Assembly: GCA_947493945.1 (NCBI GenBank)
Contig: CANLSR010000014.1
Location: 1 to 59,574 of the forward strand
Reading direction: 5' to 3'
Source: an uncultured bacterium
GTDB taxonomy: Bacteria > Bacteroidota > Rhodothermia > Rhodothermales > Rubricoccaceae
Length of the DNA: 59,574 nucleotides
Numbering within the stretch: position 1 is the first letter of the stretch; each line of letters opens with the position of its first letter. The notes under the pieces were generated by a model. The model did not search any database. It saw nothing but the letters and a program-made list of their open reading frames with translations, and was not told the DNA's origin. Made by a program: the position numbers and the translations under genes. Shown in pieces: positions 16,401-25,333 of the stretch.

Positions 16401-17789
16401 CTAGTCGTCCGCCGCCGGGCCGCCGCCGAACTCGTCCGCCAGCGCGGCGAACTCGTCCTCGAAGGCGCGCGCCAGCGCCGACGGGTCGGACACGAACCCG
16501 GCGTCGGTGGTCACGCCCACGCGGACGGTGCCGTCGAGGCTCAGGATGCTCAATCCCAGCCCGATGTCGCCGGCCTGGGGCACCCAGAACATCAGCGTCG
16601 TGATGGGGGCCCCCACGATGTGGAGCGGCTCGGTCGGGCCGGGCACGTTCGTCATCACGCCCGAGGCCTTTTCCGAGAACATCTTGACCACCAGCTGGTG
16701 GACCCACATCGGCGCCCGCCCGATCGACTGCAGGATGCCGAACACGACGGCCGGCTCGGCGGACTCCTTGACCGCGTCCATCCGCTCCTTGATCGTCTCC
16801 AGGCGCTCGCGCGCGGTCGGCGGCGAGACCGGGAGCTCGACGAACACCAGCGCGAACGAGTTGCCCAGCTCGTGCGCCCGGTCCAGCGACCGCACGTTGA
16901 AGGGGACGGCCACGCGGACCGTCACGTCGCCGACGGGCTGGCCGGAGGCCTGGAAAAACCGGCGGACGGCGCCGCCGGCGGCCGACATCAGCACGTCGTT
17001 GACCTTGGCCCCGAGCGCGTCGCCGACGGCCTTGACCGCGCCGAGCGGGATCGGGTCGGTCCAGGCGGCGCGCTTGTCGGTCGAGGCCCGGCCCTTGAAC
17101 GTCGTGTCGGAGTCGGGCCGCATGGCCAGCAGGTGGCCCAGGGCGCCCGCGCCGGAGCCGGCCGCCAGCAGCCGCCGCGCCAGGTGTGCCGGGCGGAGGA
17201 TGAGGTCCGCCGCCTCGGCGCCCGCGTTCTTGATCGTCTCCACGAGCCGCTCGGTGACGGGCGACTTGCCCCGGCGCGGCGCGCGCCCGGTCGGGTTCTC
17301 CGGGTCGAAGTACTCGTCGACGGCGTGGATCAGGACGTGCATCAGCGCGATCCCGTCGCCGATGACGTGGTGGACGCGGGCGACGATGGCGCTCCCGTCC
17401 ACGCCGGCCGAGTCGCCCACGCGTCGGACGAGGTGGAACGACCACGGCGACCGCTCGAACGACAGCGGCTCGCTCATCAGCCGGCTCACCAACGCCTCCA
17501 GCTCCGCCTTGCCGGCCGGCTCCGGCAGCACGACCTCGTGCAAGTGGTTCGACAGGTCGAACGTCTCGTCGGGCACCCAGCGCGGGCGGACCGAGCCGGC
17601 GCCCTCGATCCGCATCCGGAACCGGTCGAACGGCACCAGCCGCTCGCCGACGAACGTGCGGAGGTGGTCCATGGTGAACTCCGACCCGAACCCCATCACG
17701 CCGGTGATGGTCATGGCGTTGGTCGGCCCCTCCATGCGGAGCCAGGCCGAGTCCGGCGGCGAGACGTGGAACGGGCGGGGGGGCTGCAT
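16401..17789 (-). CDS. Wax ester synthase/diacylglycerol acyltransferase (WS/DGAT)
   Basis: A 462-residue WS/DGAT family enzyme. The catalytic HHxxxDG motif is RVHHVIGDG with H140, H141 and D145. Other family markers are the N-terminal SPPDSAWLRME, the conserved VNDVLMSAAGGAVR, PFNVRS, ELGNSFALVFVELP, and the late segment VMTNVPGPTEPL. It joins an acyl-CoA to a fatty alcohol or diacylglycerol at the membrane, making neutral storage lipid. The neighbouring phasin-like/DUF2188 gene ends 21 bases from its stop in convergent orientation. The enzyme is full length and all key residues are present. Confidence 0.88.
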   Translation of the reverse strand: MQPPRPFHVSPPDSAWLRMEGPTNAMTITGVMGFGSEFTMDHLRTFVGERLVPFDRFRMRIEGAGSVRPRWVPDETFDLSNHLHEVVLPEPAGKAELEALVSRLMSEPLSFERSPWSFHLVRRVGDSAGVDGSAIVARVHHVIGDGIALMHVLIHAVDEYFDPENPTGRAPRRGKSPVTERLVETIKNAGAEAADLILRPAHLARRLLAAGSGAGALGHLLAMRPDSDTTFKGRASTDKRAAWTDPIPLGAVKAVGDALGAKVNDVLMSAAGGAVRRFFQASGQPVGDVTVRVAVPFNVRSLDRAHELGNSFALVFVELPVSPPTARERLETIKERMDAVKESAEPAVVFGILQSIGRAPMWVHQLVVKMFSEKASGVMTNVPGPTEPLHIVGAPITTLMFWVPQAGDIGLGLSILSLDGTVRVGVTTDAGFVSDPSALARAFEDEFAALADEFGGGPAADD

Positions 17790-17926
17790 GGGCGCGGCGG
17801 CGGTGCGCCGCAGTCTACCGCCGCCGCGCTGGCGGCCGGGGAGCGCGCAGGTAGAGAGAAGGAGAGCCGGTAGAGCCGGAAGGGCCTCGCGCGGCTCCCG
17901 CCAGTCGGCCAGGTCGCTCTCCCGCT

Positions 17927-19003
17927 CTACTCGCCGGCCTCCGCGACCGCCAGCTGGCCGCAGGCGGCGTCGATGTCCTGGCCCCGGCTCCGGCGGACGG
18001 TCACGCGCACGCGCCGACGGACCAGCTCGCCGATGAACGCCTCCAGCCGCGCCTCACCCGACGACCGGAAGGCGGTGCCCTCCACCGGGTTGTACATGAT
18101 GATGTTGACCTTCGACGGCGCCCAACTCGCGACGCGGGACAGGTTGCGCGCGTCCTCGACCGAGTCGTTGACGCCGTCGAACAGGCAGTACTCGTAGGTC
18201 ACCGCCCGGCCCGTCTGGGCGTAGAAGTGGCGGACGGACTCGCCCAGCGCCTTCAGGTCGGTCTTCTCGGACCGGTTGACGGGCATGATCGCGCTCCGCT
18301 GCCCGTCCGTCGGCGCGTGCAGGCTGATCGCCAGCCCGGCGGGGCGGACGCGGCCCTCGGCCTGGTCGTCGGCCAGCTGGCGGATGCGGCGGGCGAGCCC
18401 GACCGTCGAGACGGTGATGCGCTTGGGGCTCAGGCCGAGCCCGTCGCAGATCAGGTCCAGCGAAGCGGTCACGGCGGCGTAGTTCTGCATCGGCTCGCCC
18501 ATGCCCATGTAAACCACGTTGGAGACGCCGCGCCCGAACTCGGCGTGCGCGATCCGGTCCATGGCGTGGACCTGCTCGGCGATCTGGCCGGCCGTCAGGT
18601 TCTCCTGGAAGCCCATCAGCCCGGTCGCGCAAAACGTGCAGCCCATCGCGCACCCGACCTGGGACGAGACGCAGACCGTCAGCCGCCGCGCGCGGCCGTC
18701 CTCGTGGAAGTCCGGGATCAGGACGGCCTCGATGTGGCGGCCCGAAGGAAGCCGGAACAGACACTTGATAGTCTGGTCGGTGGCCTGCTGGCGGCGCACC
18801 TCAACGAGGGTTCCGAGGTCGGCGGTCTCGGTCAATCGCTCGCGGAAGCCGGCCGGCAGGTCGGTCATGGCCTCGAACGACGTCGCGCCTTTCTCGTGGA
18901 CCCACTTGAACAGCTGGCGCCCGCGGAACGCCGGCTCGCCCATGTCGAGCGCCAGCGCGACGAGCGCGTCCTGATTCAGCGAGCGGAGATCGGGAAGGGT
19001 CAT
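17927..19003 (-). CDS. rlmN: Dual-specificity RNA methyltransferase RlmN
   Basis: A 358-residue radical SAM enzyme that methylates C2 of A2503 in 23S rRNA and A37 in tRNAs. The iron-sulphur cluster motif CxxxCxxC is CAMGCTFC at 118-125. NVVYMGMGEP (SAM binding) and ITVSTVGL follow, then the second methyl-carrying Cys near the C-terminus in RGQDIDAACGQL. The N-terminal RNA-binding domain (FRGRQLFKWVHEKGATSFEAMTDLP) is complete. Length is typical. No partner gene overlaps; the region upstream holds repeats only. Confidence 0.95.
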   Translation of the reverse strand: MTLPDLRSLNQDALVALALDMGEPAFRGRQLFKWVHEKGATSFEAMTDLPAGFRERLTETADLGTLVEVRRQQATDQTIKCLFRLPSGRHIEAVLIPDFHEDGRARRLTVCVSSQVGCAMGCTFCATGLMGFQENLTAGQIAEQVHAMDRIAHAEFGRGVSNVVYMGMGEPMQNYAAVTASLDLICDGLGLSPKRITVSTVGLARRIRQLADDQAEGRVRPAGLAISLHAPTDGQRSAIMPVNRSEKTDLKALGESVRHFYAQTGRAVTYEYCLFDGVNDSVEDARNLSRVASWAPSKVNIIMYNPVEGTAFRSSGEARLEAFIGELVRRRVRVTVRRSRGQDIDAACGQLAVAEAGE

Positions 19004-19087
19004 GCGTCAAGAAACGCCACCGCGCGCGTGCCGCGCATGCCCGACGGCAACGGCCCCATGAAACCGACGCGTCTGGACCGTGAATCC

Positions 19088-19166
19088 GGGGATTGGGGAT
19101 TGGGCCGCGCCGTCCGCGATCGTTCCACCCGACGTGGCACCGTAGAGACGCCGCGATGTAGCGTCT
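19088..19166. repeat. Short heptamer repeat and palindrome upstream of rlmN
   Basis: Two copies of GGGGATT (19088-19101) and an imperfect hairpin AGACGC-N9-GCGTCT (19146-19166) lie in the 234-base gap between rlmN and the DedA-like gene. They resemble the heptamer elements and GACGCC palindromes found elsewhere in the window. No gene is visible in this gap. Confidence 0.5.
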
Positions 19167-19237
19167 TTCGGCGCCCCGTCCGTTTCCGCCGCCGTTCCGC
19201 CCCGCCCGACTGGCGGCGTCCGTCGGCAATCTCGCCG

Positions 19238-19675
19238 TCACACCACCCAGAGCAGCGCGGCGTAGCGCGCCAGCCTGAGCCCGGCCACCAGCGGCACGAA
19301 CACCGCCAGCGGCACGCGCGCGACGCCGGCCGCCAGCGTCAGCGGGTCGCCGACGACGGGGAGCCACGAGAGCAGCAGCGCCGGCACGCCCCAGCGCTCG
19401 GTCCACCGCAGCGCCGCCCGTCCGCCGCGCGAGGCCTGGAGCGTGTCGCCGACCCAGGGGCGGGCGGCCCGGCCGAGCGCGTAGTTGACCAGGCATCCGG
19501 CCGTGTTGCCGGCCGTCGCCCAGGCGAGCGCGGTCCCGGGCGCCAGGCCCGCCGCGACGGCGGCCACGAACGCGGCCTCGGACGAGATCGGCACCAGCGT
19601 CGCGCCCACGAATGCGGCGGCGCCCAGGCCGGCGGCGCCCCACTGCTGGACCCATTCGGCCAGCGCCGGGCTCAC
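19238..19675 (-). CDS. DedA/YqaA-type membrane protein
   Basis: A 145-residue polytopic membrane protein of the SNARE-associated (DedA/YqaA) family. Several hydrophobic helices surround the conserved GATLVPISSEAAF, the central AGNTAGCLVNYALGR and the SWLPVVGDPLTLAAG segment. Family members are lipid carriers or scramblases involved in envelope homeostasis. It starts with GTG at 19675, and that codon overlaps the stop of the ABC permease gene (GTGA), so it is the last gene of the ctaB-ABC operon and is translationally coupled to it. Confidence 0.78.
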   Translation of the reverse strand: MSPALAEWVQQWGAAGLGAAAFVGATLVPISSEAAFVAAVAAGLAPGTALAWATAGNTAGCLVNYALGRAARPWVGDTLQASRGGRAALRWTERWGVPALLLSWLPVVGDPLTLAAGVARVPLAVFVPLVAGLRLARYAALLWVV

Positions 19676-20439
19676 GCTTCGGGCCGCTGGGCCACGCGCG
19701 CCGCCAGCGCGACGGACACGGCGGCGACGCCGACGCTCACCATCAGGCACACGCCCAGTCCGAGTCGGCTCCCGGGAATCGCGTCCGGCAAACCATGAAG
19801 CCCGTAGCGGAGCAGGCCCACGCCATAGGTCGCCGGGTTCAAGCGCATCACCGCGGCGACGGCGGCCGAGGCGCCGGTCTCGGGGAAGAACGCGCCCGAG
19901 AGCAGCCAGACGGGGATCAAGAGCACGTTCATGATCGCGTGGTAGGCGCGCGTCGTCTTGAGGCGCCACGCCATCACGAAGCCGAGCGCGCAAAACGTGA
20001 CCGCCAGCAGCGCGCACGCCAGCAGCGCCACGGCCGCCCCGGCCAAGCCGGGCGCCAGCCCCACGAACGGCGCGAGCACGCCGATCAGCGCCGCCTGCCC
20101 GACCGCCAGCGTCGATCCGCCCGAGACCACGCCCAGCACGACGGCCGCGCGCGGCTGGGGCGACACCAGGACCGCCTGGAGCACGCCCGACTGGCGGTCC
20201 TCGACGACGGACAGCGTCGAGTAGATGGCCGTAAACAGGACCGTCAGCGCCACCATGCCGGGCAGGAGGTACTGGAGGTAGCCGGCGTCGGAGCCGGGGA
20301 TCGTGACGCTCTCGGCGAAGCCGAAGCCGAACACGACCCAGAACAGCAGCGGCTGGGCCAGCACGCCGACCACGCGCGCGCGGTCGCGCACGAACACCAG
20401 GATCTCGCGGCGCCACAGGGCCAGGACGGCGTCGGTCAT
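19672..20439 (-). CDS. ABC-2 type transporter permease
   Basis: A 255-residue ABC-2 (DrrB/NodJ-like) permease with six predicted helices. It starts with a cytoplasmic amphipathic segment (ALWRREILVFVRDRARVVG) and carries the family stretches YLLPGMVALTVLFTAIYSTL, VVEDRQSGVLQAVLVSP and the late LLSGAFFP. The start at ATG 20439 overlaps the stop of the ATPase gene (ATGA). Together they form an exporter whose cargo cannot be read from sequence. Linkage to ctaB suggests a haem or cytochrome-oxidase assembly context, an inference from position. Confidence 0.85.
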   Translation of the reverse strand: MTDAVLALWRREILVFVRDRARVVGVLAQPLLFWVVFGFGFAESVTIPGSDAGYLQYLLPGMVALTVLFTAIYSTLSVVEDRQSGVLQAVLVSPQPRAAVVLGVVSGGSTLAVGQAALIGVLAPFVGLAPGLAGAAVALLACALLAVTFCALGFVMAWRLKTTRAYHAIMNVLLIPVWLLSGAFFPETGASAAVAAVMRLNPATYGVGLLRYGLHGLPDAIPGSRLGLGVCLMVSVGVAAVSVALAARVAQRPEA

Positions 20440-21401
20440 CGGCCCGTGGCGCTGGGCGCCCCGTTTGCCGTTATTGCACTCTCGTTGGGCGGCGCTCCAG
20501 GCGCCACACCGACCGCCGCGGCGAACACGTCCGCCAGCGTCGGCGGCTGGATCGAGACGCCGCGCACGTCGTGCCGGTCGTAGAGCGCCGCCACCCGCTG
20601 GCGGGCGTCGTCGGCGCGGACCAGCACGCGGTCGCCGACCGCCTGGGCGTCGTCGCCCTGGGCGCGGAGGGCGCCGGCCAGCGCGTCGGCGTCGGGCGCG
20701 TCGAGCCACAGGGCGTCTCGGCCCAGGGCGGCGGCGAGGTCGGCCGGCGCGCCGTCGGCCACGACGCGTCCCGAATCTAAAATGACGACGCGGTCGCAGC
20801 GCTCGGCCTCGTCCATCAGGTGCGTCGCGATCAGTTGGGCACCGTCGCCGCGGCGGCGGTCCAGGAACGCCCAGAAGTCCTGGCGCGCGACGGGGTCCAG
20901 GCCCGTCGTCGGCTCGTCCAAGAGCGCCAGCGCGGGCCGGTGGAGGAGGCCCCGCGCCAGGTCCAGGCGGCGCGCGAGCCCGCCCGACAGCGTCCCGATG
21001 CGCGCGCCGGCGCGGTCCGCCAGCCCGGCGTCGGCCAGGGCGCGGTCAATGGCCTCGGCCCGCTGGGCTCGCGGGATGGCGACGAGCGCGGCCTGCATCT
21101 GGAGCGCCTCGCGGCACGTCAGCGCCGGGTCCAGGGCCGGGCTCTGGAACACGACGCCGAGCTGGCGGCGGACGCCGGCAGGATCGGCGACCACGTCGAG
21201 GCCTGCGATCTGAAGACGGCCGCGCGCCGGGTGCAGCCGTGTCGAGGCGATGCGCAGGAGCGTGGTCTTTCCGCTCCCATTGCGGCCCAACAGGCCGACT
21301 CGCTCGCTCGGCCCCACGGCGAACGTCACGGTTCCCAACGCCGTCTGGTCGCCGTAGTCGAATCCGAGTCCGTCGGCGGCCAGGGCGGCGGGGGAGGGCA
21401 C
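20436..21401 (-). CDS. ABC transporter ATP-binding protein
   Basis: A 321-residue ATPase of the DrrA/CcmA type. Walker A is LLGRNGSGKTT near 37-47, the Q-loop FQSPALDPALT near 84, the signature LSGGLARRLDLARGL near 138, Walker B LALLDEPTTGLDP, and the switch His in IATHLMDEAE. A C-terminal regulatory domain follows. The start is GTG 21401, one base after the ctaB stop. It drives the permease encoded by the next, overlapping gene. Confidence 0.9.
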   Translation of the reverse strand: MPSPAALAADGLGFDYGDQTALGTVTFAVGPSERVGLLGRNGSGKTTLLRIASTRLHPARGRLQIAGLDVVADPAGVRRQLGVVFQSPALDPALTCREALQMQAALVAIPRAQRAEAIDRALADAGLADRAGARIGTLSGGLARRLDLARGLLHRPALALLDEPTTGLDPVARQDFWAFLDRRRGDGAQLIATHLMDEAERCDRVVILDSGRVVADGAPADLAAALGRDALWLDAPDADALAGALRAQGDDAQAVGDRVLVRADDARQRVAALYDRHDVRGVSIQPPTLADVFAAAVGVAPGAPPNESAITANGAPSATGR

Positions 21402-21402
21402 G

Positions 21403-22317
21403 CTAGCGCAGGAGGAAGTCTACGACGACCAGCACGAAAAAGGCCGGCACGTAGGCGATCGAGGCCAGCAGGAGGCGGCGGGCCCGCTCGTCGGTGGGCT
21501 CGGAGAAGAACGAGAAGGCCGGGATCGTGAACGCGGTCCCGATGGCCGCCATGCCGGTCAGGAACAGCGGCCCGGCCTGGCCGATGGCGGCCGGCAGCAC
21601 GCCGGCGACCAAGAGGAGCAGCGTCGCGCCAAGCGCCAGCCCCGCGAGCGCGCGCTCCCCGTGCGCTCCGCTCGGCAGCATCCGGAACCCGCCGTCGCGG
21701 TAGTCCTTCCGGAACATCCACGCGAGCGCGTAGAAGTGGGGCAGCTGCCACAGGTACAGGATCGCGAAGATGGACCAGCCGACGGCGCCGACCCCGCCCG
21801 TCGCCGCTACGACGCCGCCCAGCGCCGGCAGCGCGCCCGGGATGGCCCCGACGAGCGTGTTGTGGACGGTCGTCCGCTTGAGCGGCGTGTACACGCCGAC
21901 GTAGAGCAGCACCGTCGCCAGCGCGAGCCCGGTCGTGAGCCCGTTGGTGGTCGCCGCCAGCACGGCGGCGCCGACGGCCACGCAGCCCAGCGCGTACGCC
22001 ACGGCGTGGCCCACGCCCACGCGGCCCGCCGGGATGGGGCGCGACGCCGTCCGCGCCATCAGCGCGTCGTGGCGCCGCTCGATCACGTGGTTGAGCGCGC
22101 CCGCGCCGCCGCCGGTCAGCCCGGTGCCGGCCATCAGCCCGAGCAGCGTGAGCCACTCGATGGGGCCGGGGACGGCCAGCACGTAGCCGGCCGCTGCCAT
22201 CACGACGACGAAGGTGGTGATGCCCGGTTTGAGCAGCTCCTTGTAGTCGGAGAGGAGGGTGAGCGTGGCCGGGGCCTCAACGGCGGCAGCCACAGCCTGC
22301 GAGGAGGACGACCTCAT
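21403..22317 (-). CDS. ctaB: Protohaem IX farnesyltransferase (haem O synthase)
   Basis: A 304-residue UbiA-superfamily prenyltransferase that adds farnesyl to haem B to make haem O for terminal oxidases. It has about nine transmembrane helices. The first Asp-type motif appears as ALNHVIERRHDALMARTASR (Asn, Glu and Asp ligands), with RPIPAG following and a second loop around RKDYRDGGFRMLP. The N-terminus YKELLKPGITTFVVV is typical. It leads a four-gene operon: ctaB, ABC ATPase, ABC permease, DedA, with gaps of one base or overlaps throughout. Confidence 0.92.
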   Translation of the reverse strand: MRSSSSQAVAAAVEAPATLTLLSDYKELLKPGITTFVVVMAAAGYVLAVPGPIEWLTLLGLMAGTGLTGGGAGALNHVIERRHDALMARTASRPIPAGRVGVGHAVAYALGCVAVGAAVLAATTNGLTTGLALATVLLYVGVYTPLKRTTVHNTLVGAIPGALPALGGVVAATGGVGAVGWSIFAILYLWQLPHFYALAWMFRKDYRDGGFRMLPSGAHGERALAGLALGATLLLLVAGVLPAAIGQAGPLFLTGMAAIGTAFTIPAFSFFSEPTDERARRLLLASIAYVPAFFVLVVVDFLLR

Positions 22318-22571
22318 GCGTGCCGGGGGCGGGGGATGTAATCAACGCGCCAGAGGCGATACGTTTCGTCAAAATCGGGAGAGACTGGACGGGGACGGGG
22401 CGGGGGCGCGCCGGCTGTGGCGGGGGGAACCGGGCGGTCCGGCGTGGCAAAGTTCCCCAAGCCTCCGCCCGCCCCGCTGGCGCCCGGCCTCCGCCGGGCG
22501 CACCTTTCCCTGGCCCCCTCGTTGGCCGCGCCGTCGCGGCGCGGCCCGCCTTTTCCCTTCTTGGTTTCCCC

Positions 22572-23945
22572 ATGCCCCTTATCGCATCCGTCTCCGGCAT
22601 CCGCGGCGTCTTCGGCGACGGCCTCGACCCCTCAGCCCTGGTCCGCTACGCCTCGGCCTTTGGCGCCTGGCTCCGCGACCAAGTCGGCGCCGACCGCGCG
22701 CCGCTGGTGGTCGTGGGCCGCGACGGCCGCGTGACGGGCGACGTGTGCGCCCGGCTCGTCACGGCCACGCTCCAGGCCGCCGGCTGCGACGTGGTCGACG
22801 GCGGGCTCGCCACCACGCCGAGCGTGGCGATGGGCGTGATCAAGCACGACGCCGACGGCGCGGTGATCTTGTCCGCCAGCCACAACCCGGCCGAGTGGAA
22901 CGCCTTGAAGCTGCTCGACGGGAACGGCGAGTTCCTGGGGCCGGACGAGGGCGCCGCCGTCCTGGCGCTGGCGGAGGACGGCGTCGAGACCCAGACGGTC
23001 GGCTACCAACGCCTGGGCGGCTACCGCACCGACGACCTGCTGCCGTACCACATCGAGAAGATCCTGGAGCTGCCGTACGTCGACCCGGAGGTGATCCGCG
23101 AGCGCGGGTTCAAGGTGGTCGTGGACGGCATCAACTCGGTCGGGGCGTTCGCCATCCCGGCCGTGCTGGAGGCGCTGGGTGTGAGCGACGTCGAGGTGCT
23201 CAACGGCGAGGTCACGGGCCTCTTTGCCCACGACCCGGAGCCGCTGCCGGCCCACATCACCGGCCTGACGTCGCGCGTGGCCGAGGCCGGCGCCGACCTG
23301 GGCGTCGTGGTCGACCCCGACGCCGACCGGCTGGCGTTCGTCGAGGACGGCGGCCGGTTTTTTGGCGAGGAGCTGACCCAGGTGATCGCGGCCGACTTCG
23401 TGCTGGGCAAGACGCCCGGGCCGGTCGGCACCAACCTGTCGTCCAGCCGGGCCATCGAGGACGTCGCCGCCCGGCACCGCCAGCGGGTCGTGCGCTCGCC
23501 CGTGGGCGAGATCCACGTGGTCCGCGCGATGCAGGAGGCGGGCGCGGTGATCGGCGGCGAGGGGAACGGCGGCGTGATCCTGCCGGCGCTCCACTACGGC
23601 CGCGACGCGCTCGTGGGCGTGGCCTTGGTGCTCCAGTTCCTGGCCGAGACCGGGCGGTCGCTGAGCGAGGTCCGCGACTCGTACCCCAGCTACGCCATCG
23701 CCAAGCACAAGGTGGCGCTGACCGACGACATGGACGCCGGCGCGCTGCTGGCGGCGCTCGCCGAGCGCCACGCCGACGGCCAGGTCTCGACCGTCGACGG
23801 CGTCAAGGTGGACCTGGACGAGGGCTGGGCCCACGTCCGCGCGTCCAACACCGAGCCGATCCTACGCGTCTACACCGAGGCCGCCAGCCCCGAGGCCGCC
23901 GACGCGCTGGCGGAGCGGTTCAAGGCGGAGCTGCTGGGCGGATGA
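22572..23945 (+). CDS. glmM: Phosphoglucosamine/phosphomannomutase family enzyme
   Basis: A 457-residue alpha-D-phosphohexomutase. The phosphoserine loop is ILSASHNPAEWN with Ser103, the magnesium loop is VVDPDADRLAF, the sugar loop is GGEGNGGVI, and the phosphate-binding end is RASNTEPILRVY. It begins directly with IASVSGIRGVFG. Both GlmM-type (glucosamine-6-P to glucosamine-1-P, for cell-wall precursors) and phosphomannomutase activities fit; GlmM is favoured by overall pattern. The start ATG 22572 is chosen over the long upstream open frame because the domain begins there. It is divergent from ctaB across 254 bases in which I see no gene. Confidence 0.82.
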   Translation: MPLIASVSGIRGVFGDGLDPSALVRYASAFGAWLRDQVGADRAPLVVVGRDGRVTGDVCARLVTATLQAAGCDVVDGGLATTPSVAMGVIKHDADGAVILSASHNPAEWNALKLLDGNGEFLGPDEGAAVLALAEDGVETQTVGYQRLGGYRTDDLLPYHIEKILELPYVDPEVIRERGFKVVVDGINSVGAFAIPAVLEALGVSDVEVLNGEVTGLFAHDPEPLPAHITGLTSRVAEAGADLGVVVDPDADRLAFVEDGGRFFGEELTQVIAADFVLGKTPGPVGTNLSSSRAIEDVAARHRQRVVRSPVGEIHVVRAMQEAGAVIGGEGNGGVILPALHYGRDALVGVALVLQFLAETGRSLSEVRDSYPSYAIAKHKVALTDDMDAGALLAALAERHADGQVSTVDGVKVDLDEGWAHVRASNTEPILRVYTEAASPEAADALAERFKAELLGG

Positions 23946-23960
23946 TCCCGGTCTAGCGCC

Positions 23961-24172
23961 GCTTAGAGGTCGTTTGGGATCGGATCTGCTCCCTCTCCCT
24001 CTGGGAGACCGCGCAGCGTCGGCGCAGCCAGGGCTGGGGTGGGGGGCCTTCGGGCGGCTGAGGAACCCGGTCGGCATCTGGCCCAGGCGCGCCGACCCTC
24101 ACCCTATCCCTCTCCCAAAGGGAGAGGGGCCGTCGTAGTCTGCTCCGAGTCGATCCCAAACAGCCTCTAAGC
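23961..24172. mobile_element. MITE-like element with terminal inverted repeats
   Basis: The ends are inverted repeats: left GCTTAGAGGTCGTTTGGGAT followed by CG, right (opposite strand) GCTTAGAGGCTGTTTGGGAT followed by CG, i.e. 20 of 22 matched. The 212-bp body holds no transposase. It contains a perfect hairpin, CCCTCTCCC-aaa-GGGAGAGGG (24108-24128), also found at the start of the M14 peptidase gene. It fills most of the 335-base gap between glmM and the ParA-like gene. The terminal sequence is of the sort seen on IS5-type elements, but the parent IS is not in the window. Confidence 0.75.
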
Positions 24173-24280
24173 AGGAGACGAGAGGCGCGGAAGTACGGGG
24201 TCTGGACCGCCTTCGTCGCTTTGTGGCCCTTGCGCCCTGCCGCGCTATCTTCGAGCCACGACCGCTCACCTCGGCTCTAC

Positions 24281-25333
24281 GTGTCTGTTATCAGTGTGTG
24301 CAACCACAAAGGGGGCACGGGAAAGACCACGACCTCGATCCACCTCGCCGCCGCGCTGGCGCTCCAGGGCCGCCGCGTGCTCGTGGTGGACTTTGACCCG
24401 CAGGGCTTCCTGACGCGGATGTTGGGCGCCGCCGAACCGAAGCCGGAGCACTCGGGCCTGGGCCTGCTCGACCCCCAGGCGGACCTGCGGGCGTTCCCGG
24501 TCCAGCGCGCCGGCGGCTTCGACCTCATCGGCGCCTCGATGGCGCTCACCAAGGCCCTCCGCGCGTTGACCAAGCCCACCGACGTGCTGTGGCTGCGCGA
24601 GACCGTCCGCGCGGGGCACGACTACGACGTGGTCCTGCTCGACACCGCGGCGGCGCTCTCGGTCTACACTATGAACGCGCTCGTCGCCTCGGACCACGTC
24701 GTGATCCCGGTGACGCCCGAGTACCAGCCCGTCGTGGGCGCCGAGCAGACGTGGCAGACGGTCGGGCTGGTGCGCGACAAGCTCAACCCGGCGCTCGCCG
24801 GGCCGCGGTTCCTGCTCACCCAGGTGGACGCGCGCCTCAACCGCCACGCCCGCTACGCGGAGTACCTGCGCGAAAAGTACGGCGAGGGCGTGCTCCAGAC
24901 GCCCATCCGCACCTCGTCGTCGCTGGCCGCCGCCAGCCGCGACGGCCGCACGGTCTACGACATCCAGCCGACGGCGCGCGGCGCGCTGGACTACCAGGAG
25001 GCGGCCCGGGAGATCGCCGGCTACGCGCTCGCGGAGGCCTCGGCGCCCGGCCCGCTGGCGGCGCCGGCGCCCGAGCCGGCGGCGCCCGAGCCGGTGGTCT
25101 CTAACGCGACTTCATCTCCGCCGCCGGCTCCTCAGGCGGCCCCCCCGTCTCCCGAGTCCCCTCGGCCAGAGGCCGCGCCCCACGGCGACGGCGCCGACCG
25201 TCAGGCCGCGCCCGAGCCGCCGCCCGCTGGCGCTCCCGCCGAGCCGGCCCGCCAGCCGAGCGCGCCGGTCCACCAGCCCGACGCGCCGACGCCCGCCGTC
25301 GCCGGCGGCTGGACTCGCCTCGGCGGCCTCTAG
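24281..25333 (+). CDS. ParA/Soj-family ATPase with Pro/Ala-rich tail
   Basis: A 350-residue P-loop ATPase. The deviant Walker A is HKGGTGKTT at 9-17, the Walker A' VVDFDPQG near 36-42, and Walker B LLDTAAAL. ParA proteins pattern the nucleoid to position DNA or protein cargo. Residues 255-345 are a low-complexity Pro/Ala/Glu tail, which is unusual. No ParB gene or parS is seen, so this is an orphan that may place something other than the chromosome. GTG 24281 is preferred over a TTG 60 bases upstream because it directly precedes the domain; a TATCTTCG box lies 30 bases before it. The TAG stop overlaps the next gene's GTG. Confidence 0.82.
   Translation: MSVISVCNHKGGTGKTTTSIHLAAALALQGRRVLVVDFDPQGFLTRMLGAAEPKPEHSGLGLLDPQADLRAFPVQRAGGFDLIGASMALTKALRALTKPTDVLWLRETVRAGHDYDVVLLDTAAALSVYTMNALVASDHVVIPVTPEYQPVVGAEQTWQTVGLVRDKLNPALAGPRFLLTQVDARLNRHARYAEYLREKYGEGVLQTPIRTSSSLAAASRDGRTVYDIQPTARGALDYQEAAREIAGYALAEASAPGPLAAPAPEPAAPEPVVSNATSSPPPAPQAAPPSPESPRPEAAPHGDGADRQAAPEPPPAGAPAEPARQPSAPVHQPDAPTPAVAGGWTRLGGL

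Noticed and set aside
22320..22571. N-terminal extension of the phosphohexomutase
   Set aside because: The frame is open for 84 codons upstream, but the sequence is Arg/Gly/Pro-rich low complexity and the domain begins exactly at ATG 22572.
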